A stretch of 64,000 nt of DNA from an uncultured Bacteroidota bacterium (GTDB lineage Bacteria > Bacteroidota > Bacteroidia > Bacteroidales > P3): NCBI GenBank assembly GCA_902800395.1, contig CADCEC010000005.1, positions 105,108 to 169,107 on the forward strand, read 5' to 3'. Shown here one piece after another: positions 16,420 through 26,831 of the stretch. A model generated the notes under the pieces. The model worked only from the letters and a program-made list of their open reading frames with translations. It searched no databases and was not told the origin of the DNA. Position 1 is the stretch's first letter, and each line of letters begins with the position of its first letter. The translations under genes and the position numbers were made by a program.

Positions 16420-17927
16420 CACGTCGCGCCGTCTTTGCCGTCCTTGACGGTGACGCCGGCCTCCTTGAGAGCATCGCGAATCTTGTCGCTGGTGGCCCAG
16501 TCCTTGTTGGCTTTGGCGGTGGCGCGGATATCGAGAATGATATGCATCAGGCCGTCGATGAGGGCGGTGTTGTCGCTTGCAGCTTCGTCTTTCATACCCA
16601 TGATATCGAAGAGGAAGGTATCGAAGATGCCCTTCAGTTCGTCGATGTCGGCCTGCGTGAGTTTTATCTTGCCGTCGTTGGCCTGGTTGATGATGCGGGC
16701 GGCGTCGAAGAGGTGGCTGATAACGATAGGCGTGTTGAAGTCGTCGTTCATAGCCTCGTAGCAATTGCTTCGCAAAGTGGAAAGTTGAGAGTGTAAAGTG
16801 GAAAGTTCTCCGCTTGCGGCAGCTTCGTTTTCCACTTTCAGTTTTCCACTTTCCACTTTCTTGTAGGCTTCCATCAGTTTAGCGAAACCTTTCTCGGAGG
16901 CCTGCAGGGCCTCGTTGCTGAAGTCGACAGTGCTGCGGTAGTGGGCCTGGAGGATGAAGAAGCGGATGGTCATAGGCGAGTAGGGCTGCTCGAGCATCTC
17001 CTTGCCGTCCTTGTCCTTATGGCTGCCGGTGAAGAACTCGTCGAGGGTGATGAAGTTGCCCAGCGACTTGCCCATCTTCTGGCCATTGATGGTAATCATG
17101 TTGTTGTGCATCCAGTAGCGGCAGGGAGCGTGACCTGTGGAGGCTACGCACTGCGCTATCTCGCTCTCATGGTGCGGGAAGACGAGGTCCATGCCGCCAC
17201 CGTGGATGTCGAAGGGCGAACCCAGGTATTTGGCGCCCATCGCCGTGCATTCGGCATGCCAGCCGGGGAATCCGTCGCTCCAGGGCGAAGGCCATCGCAT
17301 GATATGTTCGGGGGCGGCCTTCTTCCACAAGGCGAAGTCGCCACTGAAGCGCTTCTCGTCCTGTCCGTCGAGCTCGCGCGTGGTGGCCAGCATCTCTTCG
17401 ATGACGCGGCCGCTAAGCTGGCCATATTTATGGGTGTCCTCCTGGTATTTGCGCACATCGAAGTAGACGCTGCCATTCGAGACATATGCGTATCCAGCAT
17501 CGAGAATCTGCTGCACGAGGGCTATCTGCTCCATGATGTGGCCGCTGGCGTGAGGCTCAATGCTGGGGGGCAGCACGTTGAGGCGCTCCATGGCGGCATG
17601 GTAGCGGTTGGTGTAGTACTGTGCCACCTCCATGGGTTCCAACTGCTCGAGGCGGGCCTTCTTGGCAATCTTGTCCTCACCCTCGTCGGCGTCATGCTCG
17701 AGGTGTCCCACGTCGGTGATGTTGCGCACATAACGCACCTTGTAGCCGAGGTGGCGCAGGTAGCGGAAGACCACGTCGAAGGTGATGGCGGGACGGGCGT
17801 GACCCAGATGGCCGTCACCATAGACGGTGGGTCCGCAGACATACATGCCCACATGGCCCTCATTAATCGGTCGGAAGAGTTCCTTCTGCCGACTTAAAGT
17901 ATTGTATATTAATAACTGCTGTTCCAT
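16410..17927 (-). CDS. cysS: Cysteinyl-tRNA synthetase with an in-frame repeat insertion
   Basis: This class I synthetase has 505 residues. The HIGH-type motif is GHLGH (39-43), preceded by the zinc-site cysteine in [11 protein letters not shown]; the KMSKS loop is KMGKSLGN. Residues about 356-385, in the C-terminal helical region, are a foreign-looking Ser/Glu/Lys/Leu stretch ([13 protein letters not shown] ... [14 protein letters not shown]) encoded by two inverted arrays of a 7-bp unit. The domain then resumes with [13 protein letters not shown], a conserved CysRS block, so the insertion is in frame and presumably tolerated. The start is ATG 17927 with a -7 box at 17948-17955. Confidence 0.95.
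   Translation of the reverse strand: MEQQLLIYNTLSRQKELFRPINEGHVGMYVCGPTVYGDGHLGHARPAITFDVVFRYLRHLGYKVRYVRNITDVGHLEHDADEGEDKIAKKARLEQLEPMEVAQYYTNRYHAAMERLNVLPPSIEPHASGHIMEQIALVQQILDAGYAYVSNGSVYFDVRKYQEDTHKYGQLSGRVIEEMLATTRELDGQDEKRFSGDFALWKKAAPEHIMRWPSPWSDGFPGWHAECTAMGAKYLGSPFDIHGGGMDLVFPHHESEIAQCVASTGHAPCRYWMHNNMITINGQKMGKSLGNFITLDEFFTGSHKDKDGKEMLEQPYSPMTIRFFILQAHYRSTVDFSNEALQASEKGFAKLMEAYKKVESGKLKVENEAAASGELSTLHSQLSTLRSNCYEAMNDDFNTPIVISHLFDAARIINQANDGKIKLTQADIDELKGIFDTFLFDIMGMKDEAASDNTALIDGLMHIILDIRATAKANKDWATSDKIRDALKEAGVTVKDGKDGATWQL
16773..16862. repeat. Pair of inverted tandem arrays (GGAAAGT / ACTTTCC) inside cysS
   Basis: The left array 16773-16808 has GGAAAGT-type units and the right array 16828-16862 has the reverse-complement type; about 20 nt containing TCCGCTTGCGG separate them. 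The pair stays in frame in cysS. Confidence 0.85.
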
Positions 17928-17947
17928 AATTCTATTATTGAAAAATG

Positions 17948-17955
17948 CAAAAATA
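17948..17955 (-). promoter_or_regulatory. Promoter -7 element of cysS
   Basis: On the minus strand this reads TATTTTTG, 20 nt upstream of ATG 17927. Confidence 0.65.
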
Positions 17956-18180
17956 CAAAAAAAATATCATTTGCTGTATTCATGAAAAAAAATGTATGTG
18001 AAGCGGATGGATGAAATTGTGAAAAACGTGTTGAAAACGGTCTGTTTTGCAGCGCGGTTTTTGTTGATAAATTGCATTCACATGCAAATTTTTTGTGTTA
18101 AAATAATTTTGTAATATACAGTATATCAGCATCTACAAAATATTTTAAGATTATTTAACGGAAAGTAGAATGTGAGAAGC

Positions 18181-18211
18181 TTGGTGGGGTGAAAAAAAAG
18201 TAGTACTTTTG
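18181..18211 (+). promoter_or_regulatory. Main promoter of the rpsL-rplQ operon
   Basis: TTGG at 18181 and TACTTTTG at 18204-18211 are spaced about 20 nt, fitting the Bacteroidota -33/-7 consensus. The leader to ATG 18288 is about 70 nt. Confidence 0.75.
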
Positions 18212-18287
18212 CAATTCCTTTTTGGGCGAGTTATGCCCGTAAATGACTAGAAAACAATAATAATAAATAAAAAACAAGTAAAAGAAA

Positions 18288-18671
18288 ATGCCAACAATTC
18301 AGCAATTAGTTCGCAAAGGACGTCAGCAGATGGAGTACAAATCCAAGTCTCCCGCTCTCGACAGCTGCCCGCAGCGTCGTGGTGTCTGCACCCGCGTGTA
18401 CACCACCACCCCTAAGAAACCTAACTCGGCCATGCGTAAAGTGGCTCGTGTCCGCTTGACCAATGGTAAGGAAGTCAACGCTTACATCCCGGGTGAGGGT
18501 CACAACCTGCAGGAGCACTCCATCGTGATGATCCGTGGCGGTCGTGTGAAAGACCTTCCCGGTGTGCGTTATCATATCATCCGCGGTGCTCTCGATACCA
18601 GCGGAGTGGACGGTCGTCGCCAGCGTCGTTCGAAATACGGTGCCAAGCGTCCGAAACAGGCCGGTAAATAA
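18288..18671 (+). CDS. rpsL: 30S ribosomal protein S12
   Basis: This 127-residue decoding-centre protein opens the 33-gene operon. KKPNSAMRK and [12 protein letters not shown] are the two conserved loops that hold the lysines linked to streptomycin response and, in many bacteria, the methylthiolated aspartate. The wild-type lysines are present. A 7-bp tandem array begins at the base after the stop codon. Confidence 0.98.
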   Translation: MPTIQQLVRKGRQQMEYKSKSPALDSCPQRRGVCTRVYTTTPKKPNSAMRKVARVRLTNGKEVNAYIPGEGHNLQEHSIVMIRGGRVKDLPGVRYHIIRGALDTSGVDGRRQRRSKYGAKRPKQAGK

Positions 18672-18706
18672 AGTTTAAAGTTTAGAGTTTAAAGTTTAAA
18701 GTTAGA
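18672..18706. repeat. Tandem array, 7-bp unit AGTTTAA, between rpsL and rpsG
   Basis: Five copies start at the first base after the rpsL stop and end 7 bp before ATG 18714, so they form almost the whole spacer and lie where rpsG translation begins. Confidence 0.85.
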
Positions 18707-18713
18707 ACTAGCA

Positions 18714-19181
18714 ATGAGAAAAGCTAAGCCCAAGAAAAGAATCATCCTCCCGGATCCCAAATACAATGACATCCTGGTCACCAAGTTCGTCAACAACCTG
18801 ATGATGGGTGGTAAGAAGACCATCGCCTACAAGATCTTCTACGAGGCTATCGACGTCGTCGCTGACCGTACCAAAGAGGACGGCCTTGAGGTGTGGAAGA
18901 AAGCCCTGGCCAACGTGACCCCGAGCGTCGAGGTGCGCAGCCGCCGTATCGGTGGTGCTACCTTCCAGATTCCTACCGAGATCCGTGCCGAGCGTAAGCA
19001 GAGCATCGGCATGAAGAACCTCATCGGCTTCTCCCGCAAGCGCAGCGAGAAGACCATGGCCCTGAAGTTGGCCGCCGAAATCCAGGCCGCTTACAAGGAA
19101 GAGGGTGCCGCCTTCAAGCGCAAGGAGGATATCCACCGCATGGCCGACGCCAACAAGGCCTTCTCTCACTTCAGAGTGTGA
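18714..19181 (+). CDS. rpsG: 30S ribosomal protein S7
   Basis: The 155-residue protein nucleates the 3' (head) domain of 16S rRNA. Recognisable blocks are [19 protein letters not shown], the [16 protein letters not shown] beta-arm and the [15 protein letters not shown]-type C-terminus (here [19 protein letters not shown]). It lies in the canonical position between S12 and EF-G. Confidence 0.98.
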   Translation: MRKAKPKKRIILPDPKYNDILVTKFVNNLMMGGKKTIAYKIFYEAIDVVADRTKEDGLEVWKKALANVTPSVEVRSRRIGGATFQIPTEIRAERKQSIGMKNLIGFSRKRSEKTMALKLAAEIQAAYKEEGAAFKRKEDIHRMADANKAFSHFRV

Positions 19182-19213
19182 TTATATTAATATAGGATAT
19201 ACATTAATATAAT
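19181..19213. repeat. AT-only inverted repeat between rpsG and fusA
   Basis: Perfect 11-bp arms (19181-19191 and 19203-19213) made only of A and T enclose an 11-nt loop. It begins on the last base of the rpsG stop codon. There is no T tract, so it is not an obvious terminator. Confidence 0.5.
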
Positions 19214-19238
19214 ATAACAAACAGCAACAAGCAACAAT

Positions 19239-21326
19239 ATGTCCGATCTCAGATACACACGCAACATCGGTATTATGGCCCACATCGACGCCGGCAAGAC
19301 GACGACGACGGAGCGTATCCTCTTCTACACCGGCAAGAACTACAAGCTCGGTGAGACGCACGAGGGTAGCGCCACCATGGACTGGATGGTGCAGGAACAG
19401 GAACGCGGCATCACCATTACCTCAGCCGCCACCACCGTGTACTGGGAATGGCATAACAACCGCTACAAGTACAATATCATCGACACTCCGGGTCACGTGG
19501 ACTTCACCGTGGAGGTGGAACGTTCGCTGCGTGTGCTCGACGGTGCCATCGCTATCTTCTGCGCCGTGGGCGGCGTGGAGCCCCAGTCGGAGACTGTGTG
19601 GCGCCAGGCCGACAAATACGAGGTGCCCCGCATCGCTTTCATCAACAAGATGGACCGCGCGGGTGCTGACTTCTTCTCAGTGGTGAACCAAATCAAGGAG
19701 CGCCTGGGTGCCAATCCCATCCCCCTGGAAATTCCCATCGGACAGGAAGACCTCTTCAAAGGCGTGGTGAACCTCATCACCGGCAAGGCCCTCATCTGGG
19801 ACGAAGATTCGAATGGCACCAAGTTCTTCGAGGTGGAGATGCCCGAAGACCTCAAGGATACGGTGGCTGAATACCGCCAGAAACTGGTCGAGGGTGTCGC
19901 CGAGGAGAACGAGGAACTGATGATGAAGTTCTTTGATGACCCCAACTCGATTACCGAGGAGGAGATGATTGCCGAGATTCGCAAGGCTACCTTGGCTCGC
20001 AAGATCGTCCCAGTGATGTGCGGTTCTGCCTTCAAGAATAAGGGCATCCAGTCGTTGCTTGACGCTGTTGCAGCATTCCTGCCCAGCCCGATGGACATGC
20101 CGGAGATTGACGGCATCAACCCCAAGACCGAGAAGGAAGAGAGCCGTCAGGTGGACGTCAAAGCCCCCTTCAGCGCTCTCGCCTTCAAGATTGCCACCGA
20201 TCCCTATGTGGGACGTCTGTGCTTCTTCCGCGTCTACAGCGGCTCGCTGGAGAGCGGCTCGTATGTCTACAACGCCAACACCGGTAAGAAAGAGCGCATC
20301 TCGCGCATTATGCAGATGCACTCCAACAAGCAGAACCCCCTCGACCGCATCGAGGCCGGCGATATCGGAGCCGCTGTCGGATTCAAGGAGATTAAGACGG
20401 GACACACGCTCTGCGACGAGCACCATCCCATCATCCTCGAGTCGATGAAATTCCCCGAGCCCGTCATCAGCATCGCCGTGGAGCCCCACACGCAGGCCGA
20501 CATGGACAAGATGACCAACGCTTTGATGAAGCTGGTGGAGGAAGACCCCACCTTCCGCGTGAAGACCGACGAGGTGAGCGGACAGACCGTCATCAGCGGT
20601 ATGGGCGAGCTCCATCTGGACATCATCATGGACCGTCTGCGTCGCGAGTTCGGCGTCGACGTGAACCAGGGTCGTCCTGAGGTGGCCTACAAGGAGGCTA
20701 TCACCACCACCGTGCAGCACCACGAGATTTACAAGAAGCAGACCGGTGGTAAGGGTAAGTTCGCCGATGTGCTCTTCGAGATCGGCCCCGCCGACGAAGG
20801 CTTCGTGGGTCTGCAGTTCATCAACGAGGTCAAGGGCGGCAACATCCCCAAGGAGTTCATGCCTGCCCTCGAGAAAGGCTTCAGGGAGGCCATGCAGAAC
20901 GGCGTCCTCGCCGGCTACCCCATGGACTCGATGAAGGTGACGGTCATCGATGGCTCGTTCCACCCCGTGGACAGCGACCAGCTGAGTTTCGAGCTCTGCG
21001 CCAAGATAGGCTTCAAAGCCGCCTGCCGCAAAGCCAACCCCGTGCTGCTGGAGCCCATCATGAAACTCGAGGTGCTGACCCCCGATGCCTATGTGGGCGA
21101 CGTGACCGGCGACCTGAACCGCCGCCGTGGTGTGCTGGAGAACATCACCGCTAAGGTGGGTGTGCAGGCCGTCCACGCCAAAGTGCCCCTGGAGCAGATG
21201 TTCGGCTACGTCACTTCGCTGCGTACCATCACCTCCGGCCGCGCCAACTCCACCATGGAGTTCTCGCACTACGCTGAGGTAAGCCGTGACCTGCAGGATG
21301 CTATCCTAAAGAATAAAAATAATTAA
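19239..21326 (+). CDS. fusA: Elongation factor G
   Basis: This 695-residue translational GTPase drives tRNA-mRNA translocation and, with RRF, ribosome recycling. Visible GTPase motifs are [14 protein letters not shown] (G1), RGITITSAA (switch I), DTPGHVDF (G3) and NKMDR (G4). Domains II-V follow at normal length, including [11 protein letters not shown]. The tuf gene that often follows fusA in other phyla is absent; rpsJ comes next after 13 bp, which is usual in Bacteroidota. Confidence 0.98.
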   Translation: MSDLRYTRNIGIMAHIDAGKTTTTERILFYTGKNYKLGETHEGSATMDWMVQEQERGITITSAATTVYWEWHNNRYKYNIIDTPGHVDFTVEVERSLRVLDGAIAIFCAVGGVEPQSETVWRQADKYEVPRIAFINKMDRAGADFFSVVNQIKERLGANPIPLEIPIGQEDLFKGVVNLITGKALIWDEDSNGTKFFEVEMPEDLKDTVAEYRQKLVEGVAEENEELMMKFFDDPNSITEEEMIAEIRKATLARKIVPVMCGSAFKNKGIQSLLDAVAAFLPSPMDMPEIDGINPKTEKEESRQVDVKAPFSALAFKIATDPYVGRLCFFRVYSGSLESGSYVYNANTGKKERISRIMQMHSNKQNPLDRIEAGDIGAAVGFKEIKTGHTLCDEHHPIILESMKFPEPVISIAVEPHTQADMDKMTNALMKLVEEDPTFRVKTDEVSGQTVISGMGELHLDIIMDRLRREFGVDVNQGRPEVAYKEAITTTVQHHEIYKKQTGGKGKFADVLFEIGPADEGFVGLQFINEVKGGNIPKEFMPALEKGFREAMQNGVLAGYPMDSMKVTVIDGSFHPVDSDQLSFELCAKIGFKAACRKANPVLLEPIMKLEVLTPDAYVGDVTGDLNRRRGVLENITAKVGVQAVHAKVPLEQMFGYVTSLRTITSGRANSTMEFSHYAEVSRDLQDAILKNKNN

Positions 21327-21339
21327 AAAATAAATAACA

Positions 21340-21648
21340 ATGAGTCAAAGAATCAGAATCAAGCTCAAATCTTACGACCACAATCTCGTCGACAAATCGG
21401 CTGAGAAGATTGTGAAGACCGTTAAGATGACTGGCGCAGTGGTCAATGGTCCCATACCTCTGCCTACCAACAAAAAGATTTTCACCGTCAACCGCTCGAC
21501 CTTCGTCAACAAGAAGAGCCGTGAGCAGTTCGAACTGAGCACCTACAAGCGCCTGATGGACATCGAGATCAACGATCGTACCAAGACCATCGACGCCCTT
21601 ATGAAGCTCGAGCTCCCCAGCGGTGTGGAAGTCGAAATCAAAGTGTGA
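21340..21648 (+). CDS. rpsJ: 30S ribosomal protein S10
   Basis: This 102-residue protein belongs to the head of the 30S subunit and also acts as NusE in antitermination. [19 protein letters not shown] and [10 protein letters not shown] are diagnostic. Here the str and S10 gene blocks join directly: fusA ends 13 bp upstream and rplC starts 72 bp downstream. Confidence 0.98.
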   Translation: MSQRIRIKLKSYDHNLVDKSAEKIVKTVKMTGAVVNGPIPLPTNKKIFTVNRSTFVNKKSREQFELSTYKRLMDIEINDRTKTIDALMKLELPSGVEVEIKV

Positions 21649-21720
21649 AATTAATCAGCCAATGTCAACGACAGACAAGCTGAAGTGTCTAACAATTATT
21701 AAAAGAATCCAAACTAAGAA

Positions 21721-22350
21721 ATGTCAGGATTAATCGGAAAGAAAATCGGAATGACCAGTCTTTTTGATGCCGACGGAAAGCAGATTCCGTGCACTGTTAT
21801 TGAAGCTGGTCCTTGTGTTGTTACACAAGTGAGAACTATTGAGAAAGATGGCTATGAGGCTATCCAGCTCGCTTTTGGCGAGAAGAAAGAGAGCCACACC
21901 ACGAAGGCTATGAAAGGCCACTTCGCCAAAGCCAACACCACCCCCAAACGCTACCTCGCTGAGTTCAGCCGCTTCGAGGAGGGTCACAAGAAGAAACACG
22001 GTGAGGTCCTCACCGTCGAGGTGTTCCAGGAAGGCGAGTTCGTCGACGTTGTCGGCACTTCGAAAGGTAAAGGCTTCCAGGGCGTCGTCACCCGTCACGG
22101 TTTTGGCGGTGTCGGTGACAAGACCCACGGTCAGCACGACCGTCTGCGCGCCCCCGGTTCGATTGGTGCTTCGTCCTACCCCTCGCGTATCTTCAAGGGT
22201 ATGCGCATGGCCGGTCAGACGGGTAACCACCGCGTGAAGGTCCAGAACCTCCAGGTGATCAAGATCATCGCTGAGAAGAACCTCATGATTGTCAAAGGTT
22301 CTGTCCCCGGTGCCAAAGGTTCTATTGTCAAACTTGAAAGATGGAGTTAA
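21721..22350 (+). CDS. rplC: 50S ribosomal protein L3
   Basis: The 209-residue protein binds near the peptidyl-transferase centre. [14 protein letters not shown] at the N-terminus, [15 protein letters not shown] in the long loop, and [16 protein letters not shown] are family blocks. It is separated from rplD by 6 bp. Confidence 0.98.
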   Translation: MSGLIGKKIGMTSLFDADGKQIPCTVIEAGPCVVTQVRTIEKDGYEAIQLAFGEKKESHTTKAMKGHFAKANTTPKRYLAEFSRFEEGHKKKHGEVLTVEVFQEGEFVDVVGTSKGKGFQGVVTRHGFGGVGDKTHGQHDRLRAPGSIGASSYPSRIFKGMRMAGQTGNHRVKVQNLQVIKIIAEKNLMIVKGSVPGAKGSIVKLERWS

Positions 22351-22356
22351 TCAGAC

Positions 22357-22989
22357 ATGGAGATTAAAGTTTATAACATCAACGGAAGCGAAACCGGTAG
22401 AACCATCAACCTCGAGGATTCTATTTTCGCCATCGAGCCCAACGACCACGCCATTTATCTGGATGTCAAACAGTATCTGGCCGACAACCGTCAGGGTACC
22501 AGCAAAGCCAAAGAGCGCAGCGAGAATGCCCACAGCACTCGCAAACTGAAACGTCAGAAAGGCACCGGCGGTGCACGTTCGGGCGATTTGAAGAGCCCCG
22601 TGTTTGTCGGTGGCGGTACCATCTTCGGACCCAAGCCCCGCGACTACCGCTTCAAACTCAACATTAAAGTGAAACGTCTCGCCCGCCGCAGCGCCCTCAG
22701 CTACAAGGCTAAGGACAGTGCTATGACCGTCGTCGAGAACTTCACCTTCGAAGGTCCCAAGACCAAGAAGATGATTGAGGTGCTCAACAATTTGAAGTTG
22801 AATGACAAAAAGTCACTTTTTGTGCTTGAGAATCAAAATAATTTCGTATCTTTGTCCGCTAGAAACCTCAAAAACGTGAAGGTTGTAAACGTGTCACAGT
22901 TAAATACTTACGACATTGTTAACGCCTCCAATATTGTCGTTTGCGAGGGTTCATTGAACGAAATTAACCGCGTTTTGGCAACAAAATAA
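22357..22989 (+). CDS. rplD: 50S ribosomal protein L4
   Basis: The 210-residue protein has the extended exit-tunnel loop ([19 protein letters not shown]) and the C-terminal globular part ([23 protein letters not shown]). L4 lines the nascent-peptide tunnel and, in gammaproteobacteria, represses the S10 operon; no such leader is recognisable here. Confidence 0.98.
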   Translation: MEIKVYNINGSETGRTINLEDSIFAIEPNDHAIYLDVKQYLADNRQGTSKAKERSENAHSTRKLKRQKGTGGARSGDLKSPVFVGGGTIFGPKPRDYRFKLNIKVKRLARRSALSYKAKDSAMTVVENFTFEGPKTKKMIEVLNNLKLNDKKSLFVLENQNNFVSLSARNLKNVKVVNVSQLNTYDIVNASNIVVCEGSLNEINRVLATK

Positions 22990-23025
22990 GGCTTGTGAGT
23001 ATAACGATTTAAGAAAGTTTAACAA

Positions 23026-23379
23026 ATGATGAACATTATAGTAAAACCGCTGATTAGTGAAAAGATGACCCGCCTCTCCGAGGCTGCCGCCAATCCTATT
23101 CAGACCCGCATCCAGCGCAATAAGGGCATTGCCGTTGCTCCCGCTCACAACCGCTATGGTTTCGTTGTTGACAAACGCGCCAACAAGATTGAAATCAAGA
23201 ATGCCGTCGAGCAGTTCTACAATGTGAAAGTCATCGACGTGAACACGATGAACTACTCCGGCAAGGTGAAATCGCGCTATACGAAAGCCGGCTTCCTCAC
23301 CGGTCGCACCAATGCCTTCAAGAAGGCTATCGTGACCTTGGCCGAGGGCGACGCTATCGACTTCTATGCGAGCATCTAA
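23026..23379 (+). CDS. rplW: 50S ribosomal protein L23 with an expanded N-terminal loop
   Basis: The 117-residue protein is longer than the roughly 96-100 residues usual for Bacteroidota L23. The core blocks IIVKPLISEKMT and NRYGFVVDKRANKIEIK are separated by about 25 residues (RLSEAAANPIQTRIQRNKG ...) that I would not expect from other genera; the coding DNA there is not repetitive. L23 forms the docking site for trigger factor and SRP at the tunnel exit. Translation may start at 23026 or at the adjacent ATG 23029. Confidence 0.95.
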   Translation: MMNIIVKPLISEKMTRLSEAAANPIQTRIQRNKGIAVAPAHNRYGFVVDKRANKIEIKNAVEQFYNVKVIDVNTMNYSGKVKSRYTKAGFLTGRTNAFKKAIVTLAEGDAIDFYASI

Positions 23380-23444
23380 ATCAGAAAAAACAAATTAATA
23401 ATAGTTAAGGTCCACTGATAAGAGACCAATAAGAAAACAAAGAA

Positions 23445-24269
23445 ATGGCTTTAAAGAAAATTAAACCTACAACCCCCGGTCAGCGCCACAAACTGGTCGT
23501 CACCAATGACGATATCACCGCTACCAAACCGGAGAAAAGCCTTGTTTACGGTATCCGCAAGAGCGGTGGCCGCAACAATCAGGGTAAGATGACCATGCGC
23601 TACATCGGCGGCGGTCACAAACAGCTTTACCGTTTTGTCGACTTCAAGCGCACCAAGGATGGTATCCCCGCCGTGGTGAAGACCATCGAGTACGACCCCA
23701 ACCGCAGTTCGCGCATCGCTCTCATCTGCTATGCCGACGGCGAGAAGAGCTACATCCTCTGCCCTCAGGGCCTCAAGGTCGGTCAGACCGTGATGTCCGG
23801 TAAAGGCGTCGCCCCCGAAGTGGGCAACACCCTTCTGCTTGCTGAGATTCCTTTCGGCACGCTGATTCACAATATCGAGCTCCGTCCCGGCCAGGGTGCC
23901 AAGATGGTGCGTTCGGCCGGTGCCTATGCCCAGCTGATGTCGCGTGACGACAAGTACGCCATCATCAAAATGCCCAGCGGCGAGATGCGCATGATTCTCC
24001 AGGCCTGCCGCGCTACCGTCGGTATCGTCAGCAACCCCGAGCACAACCTCGAGGTGGGCGGTAAAGCCGGTCGTAGCCGTCACCTCGGCCGTCGTCCGCG
24101 CAACCGTGGCGTTGTCATGAACCCTGTCGACCACCCGATGGGCGGTGGTGAAGGCCGTCAGACCGGCGGACATCCCCGTTCGCGTAAGGGTATCCCGGCC
24201 AAGGGCTACAAGACTCGCGCTCCCAAGAAGCAGTCGAGCAAGTACATCGTCGAAAGAAGAAAGAAGTAA
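23445..24269 (+). CDS. rplB: 50S ribosomal protein L2
   Basis: The 274-residue protein is essential for subunit association and peptidyl transfer. The C-terminal [20 protein letters not shown] block carries the conserved histidine near the catalytic centre, followed by the basic tail [18 protein letters not shown]. Length and blocks are normal. Confidence 0.98.
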   Translation: MALKKIKPTTPGQRHKLVVTNDDITATKPEKSLVYGIRKSGGRNNQGKMTMRYIGGGHKQLYRFVDFKRTKDGIPAVVKTIEYDPNRSSRIALICYADGEKSYILCPQGLKVGQTVMSGKGVAPEVGNTLLLAEIPFGTLIHNIELRPGQGAKMVRSAGAYAQLMSRDDKYAIIKMPSGEMRMILQACRATVGIVSNPEHNLEVGGKAGRSRHLGRRPRNRGVVMNPVDHPMGGGEGRQTGGHPRSRKGIPAKGYKTRAPKKQSSKYIVERRKK

Positions 24270-24289
24270 CTCAGTAAAAAGAAGAAACA

Positions 24290-24568
24290 ATGAGTCGTTC
24301 ATTAAAGAAAGGTCCGTATATTTTCCACAAACTGGAAAAACGTGTAATCGAGGCACAGCAGTCCAACAAGAAGGTTACCATCAAGACATGGTCGAGAGCT
24401 TCGATGATTTCGCCCGACTTCGTGGGTCAGACTATCGCCGTGCATAACGGCAATAAGTTCATCCCCGTGTACGTCACCGAGAACATGGTGGGTCACAAGC
24501 TCGGCGAGTTCGCTCCCACCCGCATCTTCCGCGGCCATGCAGGATCTAAAGATAAAGGTAAAAAGTAA
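24290..24568 (+). CDS. rpsS: 30S ribosomal protein S19
   Basis: The 92-residue protein binds 16S rRNA in the head next to S13. [18 protein letters not shown] and [14 protein letters not shown] are diagnostic. It lies 20 bp after rplB and 13 bp before rplV. Confidence 0.98.
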   Translation: MSRSLKKGPYIFHKLEKRVIEAQQSNKKVTIKTWSRASMISPDFVGQTIAVHNGNKFIPVYVTENMVGHKLGEFAPTRIFRGHAGSKDKGKK

Positions 24569-24581
24569 ACATTAAAAGAAA

Positions 24582-25019
24582 ATGGGACGTAGAAAACATA
24601 ATAGTGCAGAAGCACGTAAAGAAGCCAACAAGACCCTTTATGTGGCAAAGTTGATGAACAATCCTACTTCGCCTCAGAAGACCCGTCTCGTCGCTGACCT
24701 CGTCCGTGGTGTCGACGTCGAGAAGGCTCTCGGTATCCTCCAGTACAACCCCCGCGAGTCCGCTCCCAAAATGCGCAAGCTCATCCTCTCGGCTGTCGCC
24801 AACTGGCAGGCCAAGAACGAGGGTGCCCGCATGGAGGACGCTCAGCTGTATGTCAAGCAAATCAAGGTTGACGAAGGCCGCACCATGAAGCGCATGCGCA
24901 CCGCCCCCCAGGGCCGTGGCTACCGCATCCGCAAGCGCAGCAACCACATCACCGTGATTCTCGGCAGCCGCATCGAGGATGCCCCCGTCGCACAGGCTGA
25001 AAAAGAAGAAACTAAATAA
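24582..25019 (+). CDS. rplV: 50S ribosomal protein L22
   Basis: The 145-residue protein lines the exit tunnel with its beta-hairpin (RTMKRMRTAPQGRGYRIRKR). It has a longer N-terminus and an acidic C-terminal tail (EDAPVAQAEKEETK) compared with the 110-residue E. coli protein. Confidence 0.98.
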   Translation: MGRRKHNSAEARKEANKTLYVAKLMNNPTSPQKTRLVADLVRGVDVEKALGILQYNPRESAPKMRKLILSAVANWQAKNEGARMEDAQLYVKQIKVDEGRTMKRMRTAPQGRGYRIRKRSNHITVILGSRIEDAPVAQAEKEETK

Positions 25020-25044
25020 GTAATTAATAAGAAGAAACTCAACA

Positions 25045-25800
25045 ATGGGACAAAAAACTAACCCAATTGGAAACAGATTAGGTATCATCCGCGGATGGGA
25101 TTCTAACTGGTTTGGCGGAAGAAGATTTGAACAGAAGCTCGTTGAGGACGACAAAATCCGTAAGTATCTCAACGCCCGTCTTGCCAAGGCTAGCATCTCC
25201 AAGATTTACATCGAGCGTACCCTCAAACTGCTCACCGTCACCATCAACTCCGCCCGTCCGGGTCTCATCATCGGACGTGCCGGCTCCGAGGTCGACAAAC
25301 TGCGCGAGGAGCTCAAGAAACTCACCGGCAAGGATGTCCAGATCAACATCAGCGAGGTGAAGCGCCCCGAGATGGACGCCGTCCTCGTGGCCCAGAACAT
25401 CGCCAAGCAGATTGAAGGCCGCATCCAGTATCGCCGCGCCATCAAGAACGCCATCACCTCCACCATGCGAACCGGAGCTGAGGGTATCAAGGTCTCCATC
25501 GCCGGCCGTATCGGCGGTGCCGAGATTGCCCGTAGCGAGCACTTCAAAGAGGGCCGCACCCCGCTGCACACCCTCCGTGCCGACATCGACTATGCCAACG
25601 CTGAGGCTCACACCACCTATGGCCGCATCGGTATCAAGGTGTGGATTTGCCGTGGTGTCGTCTATGGCAGACCCGAGCTCGTTCCCTCCACCGTCGGCGG
25701 TCAGCAGAAAGACCACCGCGCAGGTGCTATGGGTGCCGGCCGTCGCCCCGAAGGTGCTCCCCGCCGTCGTCAAGGTAACAGAAATAACAACAGTAAGTAA
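25045..25800 (+). CDS. rpsC: 30S ribosomal protein S3
   Basis: The 251-residue protein contains the N-terminal KH domain ([20 protein letters not shown]) at the mRNA entry channel and the S3-C domain ([13 protein letters not shown]). A basic Gly/Arg/Asn-rich tail extends the C-terminus. The stop codon is immediately followed by a 7-bp tandem array. Confidence 0.98.
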   Translation: MGQKTNPIGNRLGIIRGWDSNWFGGRRFEQKLVEDDKIRKYLNARLAKASISKIYIERTLKLLTVTINSARPGLIIGRAGSEVDKLREELKKLTGKDVQINISEVKRPEMDAVLVAQNIAKQIEGRIQYRRAIKNAITSTMRTGAEGIKVSIAGRIGGAEIARSEHFKEGRTPLHTLRADIDYANAEAHTTYGRIGIKVWICRGVVYGRPELVPSTVGGQQKDHRAGAMGAGRRPEGAPRRRQGNRNNNSK

Positions 25801-25828
25801 AGGTTAAAGGTTAACGGTTAAAGGTTAA
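25801..25828. repeat. Tandem array, 7-bp unit AGGTTAA, after rpsC
   Basis: Four copies begin at the first base after the rpsC stop codon and lie in the 72-bp spacer to rplP. Confidence 0.85.
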
Positions 25829-25872
25829 AGAAACTTCATCGTTAGTCGCCAACCATAAAAGAATAAGAAGAA

Positions 25873-26295
25873 ATGTTACAACCTAAGAAAACAAGATATA
25901 GAAAGCAGCAAAAAGGCAAGATTAAAGGTAATGCCTTCCGTGGCCATGAACTCGCATTCGGTACCTTCGGTATCAAATCGCTCGAAACTTGCTTCATCAC
26001 TGGCCGTCAGATTGAGGCTGCTCGTCAAGCTGTAACGCGTCACATGAAACGTGAAGGTCAGATTTGGATCCGCATCTTCCCGGACAAGCCCATCACCAAG
26101 AAGCCCAATGAGGTCCGTATGGGTAAAGGTAAGGGTGCTCCCGAGTATTTCGTTGCCCGCGTCATGCCCGGCACCATGCTCTTCGAGTGCGAAGGTGTTC
26201 CCATGGATGTGGCTAAAGAGGCTCTGCGTCTCGCCGCACAGAAACTCCCCATCTCGACCAAGTTCGTTGTGAAAAGAGACTATATCGAAGAATAA
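25873..26295 (+). CDS. rplP: 50S ribosomal protein L16
   Basis: The 140-residue protein organises the A-site region of 23S r[19 protein letters not shown] and [17 protein letters not shown] are family signatures, with the arginine-rich loop between them. Followed closely by rpmC (18 bp). Confidence 0.98.
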   Translation: MLQPKKTRYRKQQKGKIKGNAFRGHELAFGTFGIKSLETCFITGRQIEAARQAVTRHMKREGQIWIRIFPDKPITKKPNEVRMGKGKGAPEYFVARVMPGTMLFECEGVPMDVAKEALRLAAQKLPISTKFVVKRDYIEE

Positions 26296-26313
26296 TTAGA
26301 AGCCCCTACAGTC

Positions 26314-26517
26314 ATGAAGAATGAAATCGTTTTAAAAGAGCTCTCGACTGCTGAATTGAAGGAGAAACTCGAGAATGAGCGCGCCCAGTATCAGAAAATG
26401 GTCCTGACCCACGCTGTCTCCCCCCTCGAGAACCCCAACAAAATTAAAGAAAGTAGAAAAAACATTGCCCGCTGCCTTACAGAGCTCCGCGCCCGCGAAA
26501 TCGCTGGTAACAAGTAA
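26314..26517 (+). CDS. rpmC: 50S ribosomal protein L29
   Basis: This 67-residue two-helix protein at the tunnel exit has the L29 pattern [20 protein letters not shown] and the closing [14 protein letters not shown]. Only 2 bp separate it from rpsQ, so the pair is likely translationally coupled. Confidence 0.96.
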   Translation: MKNEIVLKELSTAELKEKLENERAQYQKMVLTHAVSPLENPNKIKESRKNIARCLTELRAREIAGNK

Positions 26518-26519
26518 GC

Positions 26520-26798
26520 ATGGCAATTAAATCCAATTCTAAGATGGAAAGAAATTTAAGAAAAGAAAGAATCGGTGTTGTGGTCAGCAACAAAATGGAC
26601 AAATCCATCGTGATTCTTGTCGAGCGTAAGGTGAAACACCCGAAGTATGGCAAGTTCGTGAAGAAGTCCACCAAATTCATGGCCCACGACGAGAAGAACG
26701 AAGCCAACATGGGCGACACCGTCCGCATCATGGAGACCCGTCCCCTGAGCAAGAACAAATGCTGGCGTCTGGTCGAGATCGTCGAGAAGGCAAAATAA
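26520..26798 (+). CDS. rpsQ: 30S ribosomal protein S17
   Basis: The 92-residue OB-fold protein is a primary 16S rRNA binder. [20 protein letters not shown] and [19 protein letters not shown] are diagnostic. Confidence 0.98.
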   Translation: MAIKSNSKMERNLRKERIGVVVSNKMDKSIVILVERKVKHPKYGKFVKKSTKFMAHDEKNEANMGDTVRIMETRPLSKNKCWRLVEIVEKAK

Positions 26799-26831
26799 TA
26801 CAACACCTATCAGAAAAAACAACAAGAAGAA

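Larger units (their letters stand above)
17928..18287. other. Divergent regulatory interval between cysS and the ribosomal operon
   Basis: These 360 bp are AT-rich and contain no credible gene. They hold the cysS promoter (17948-17955), a 6-bp stem TTGCAT/ATGCAA at 18072-18087 followed by a T run on the plus strand (terminator-like), and the rpsL promoter at 18181-18211. A short GGGC/GCCC stem (18224-18238) lies in the rpsL leader. Confidence 0.6.
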
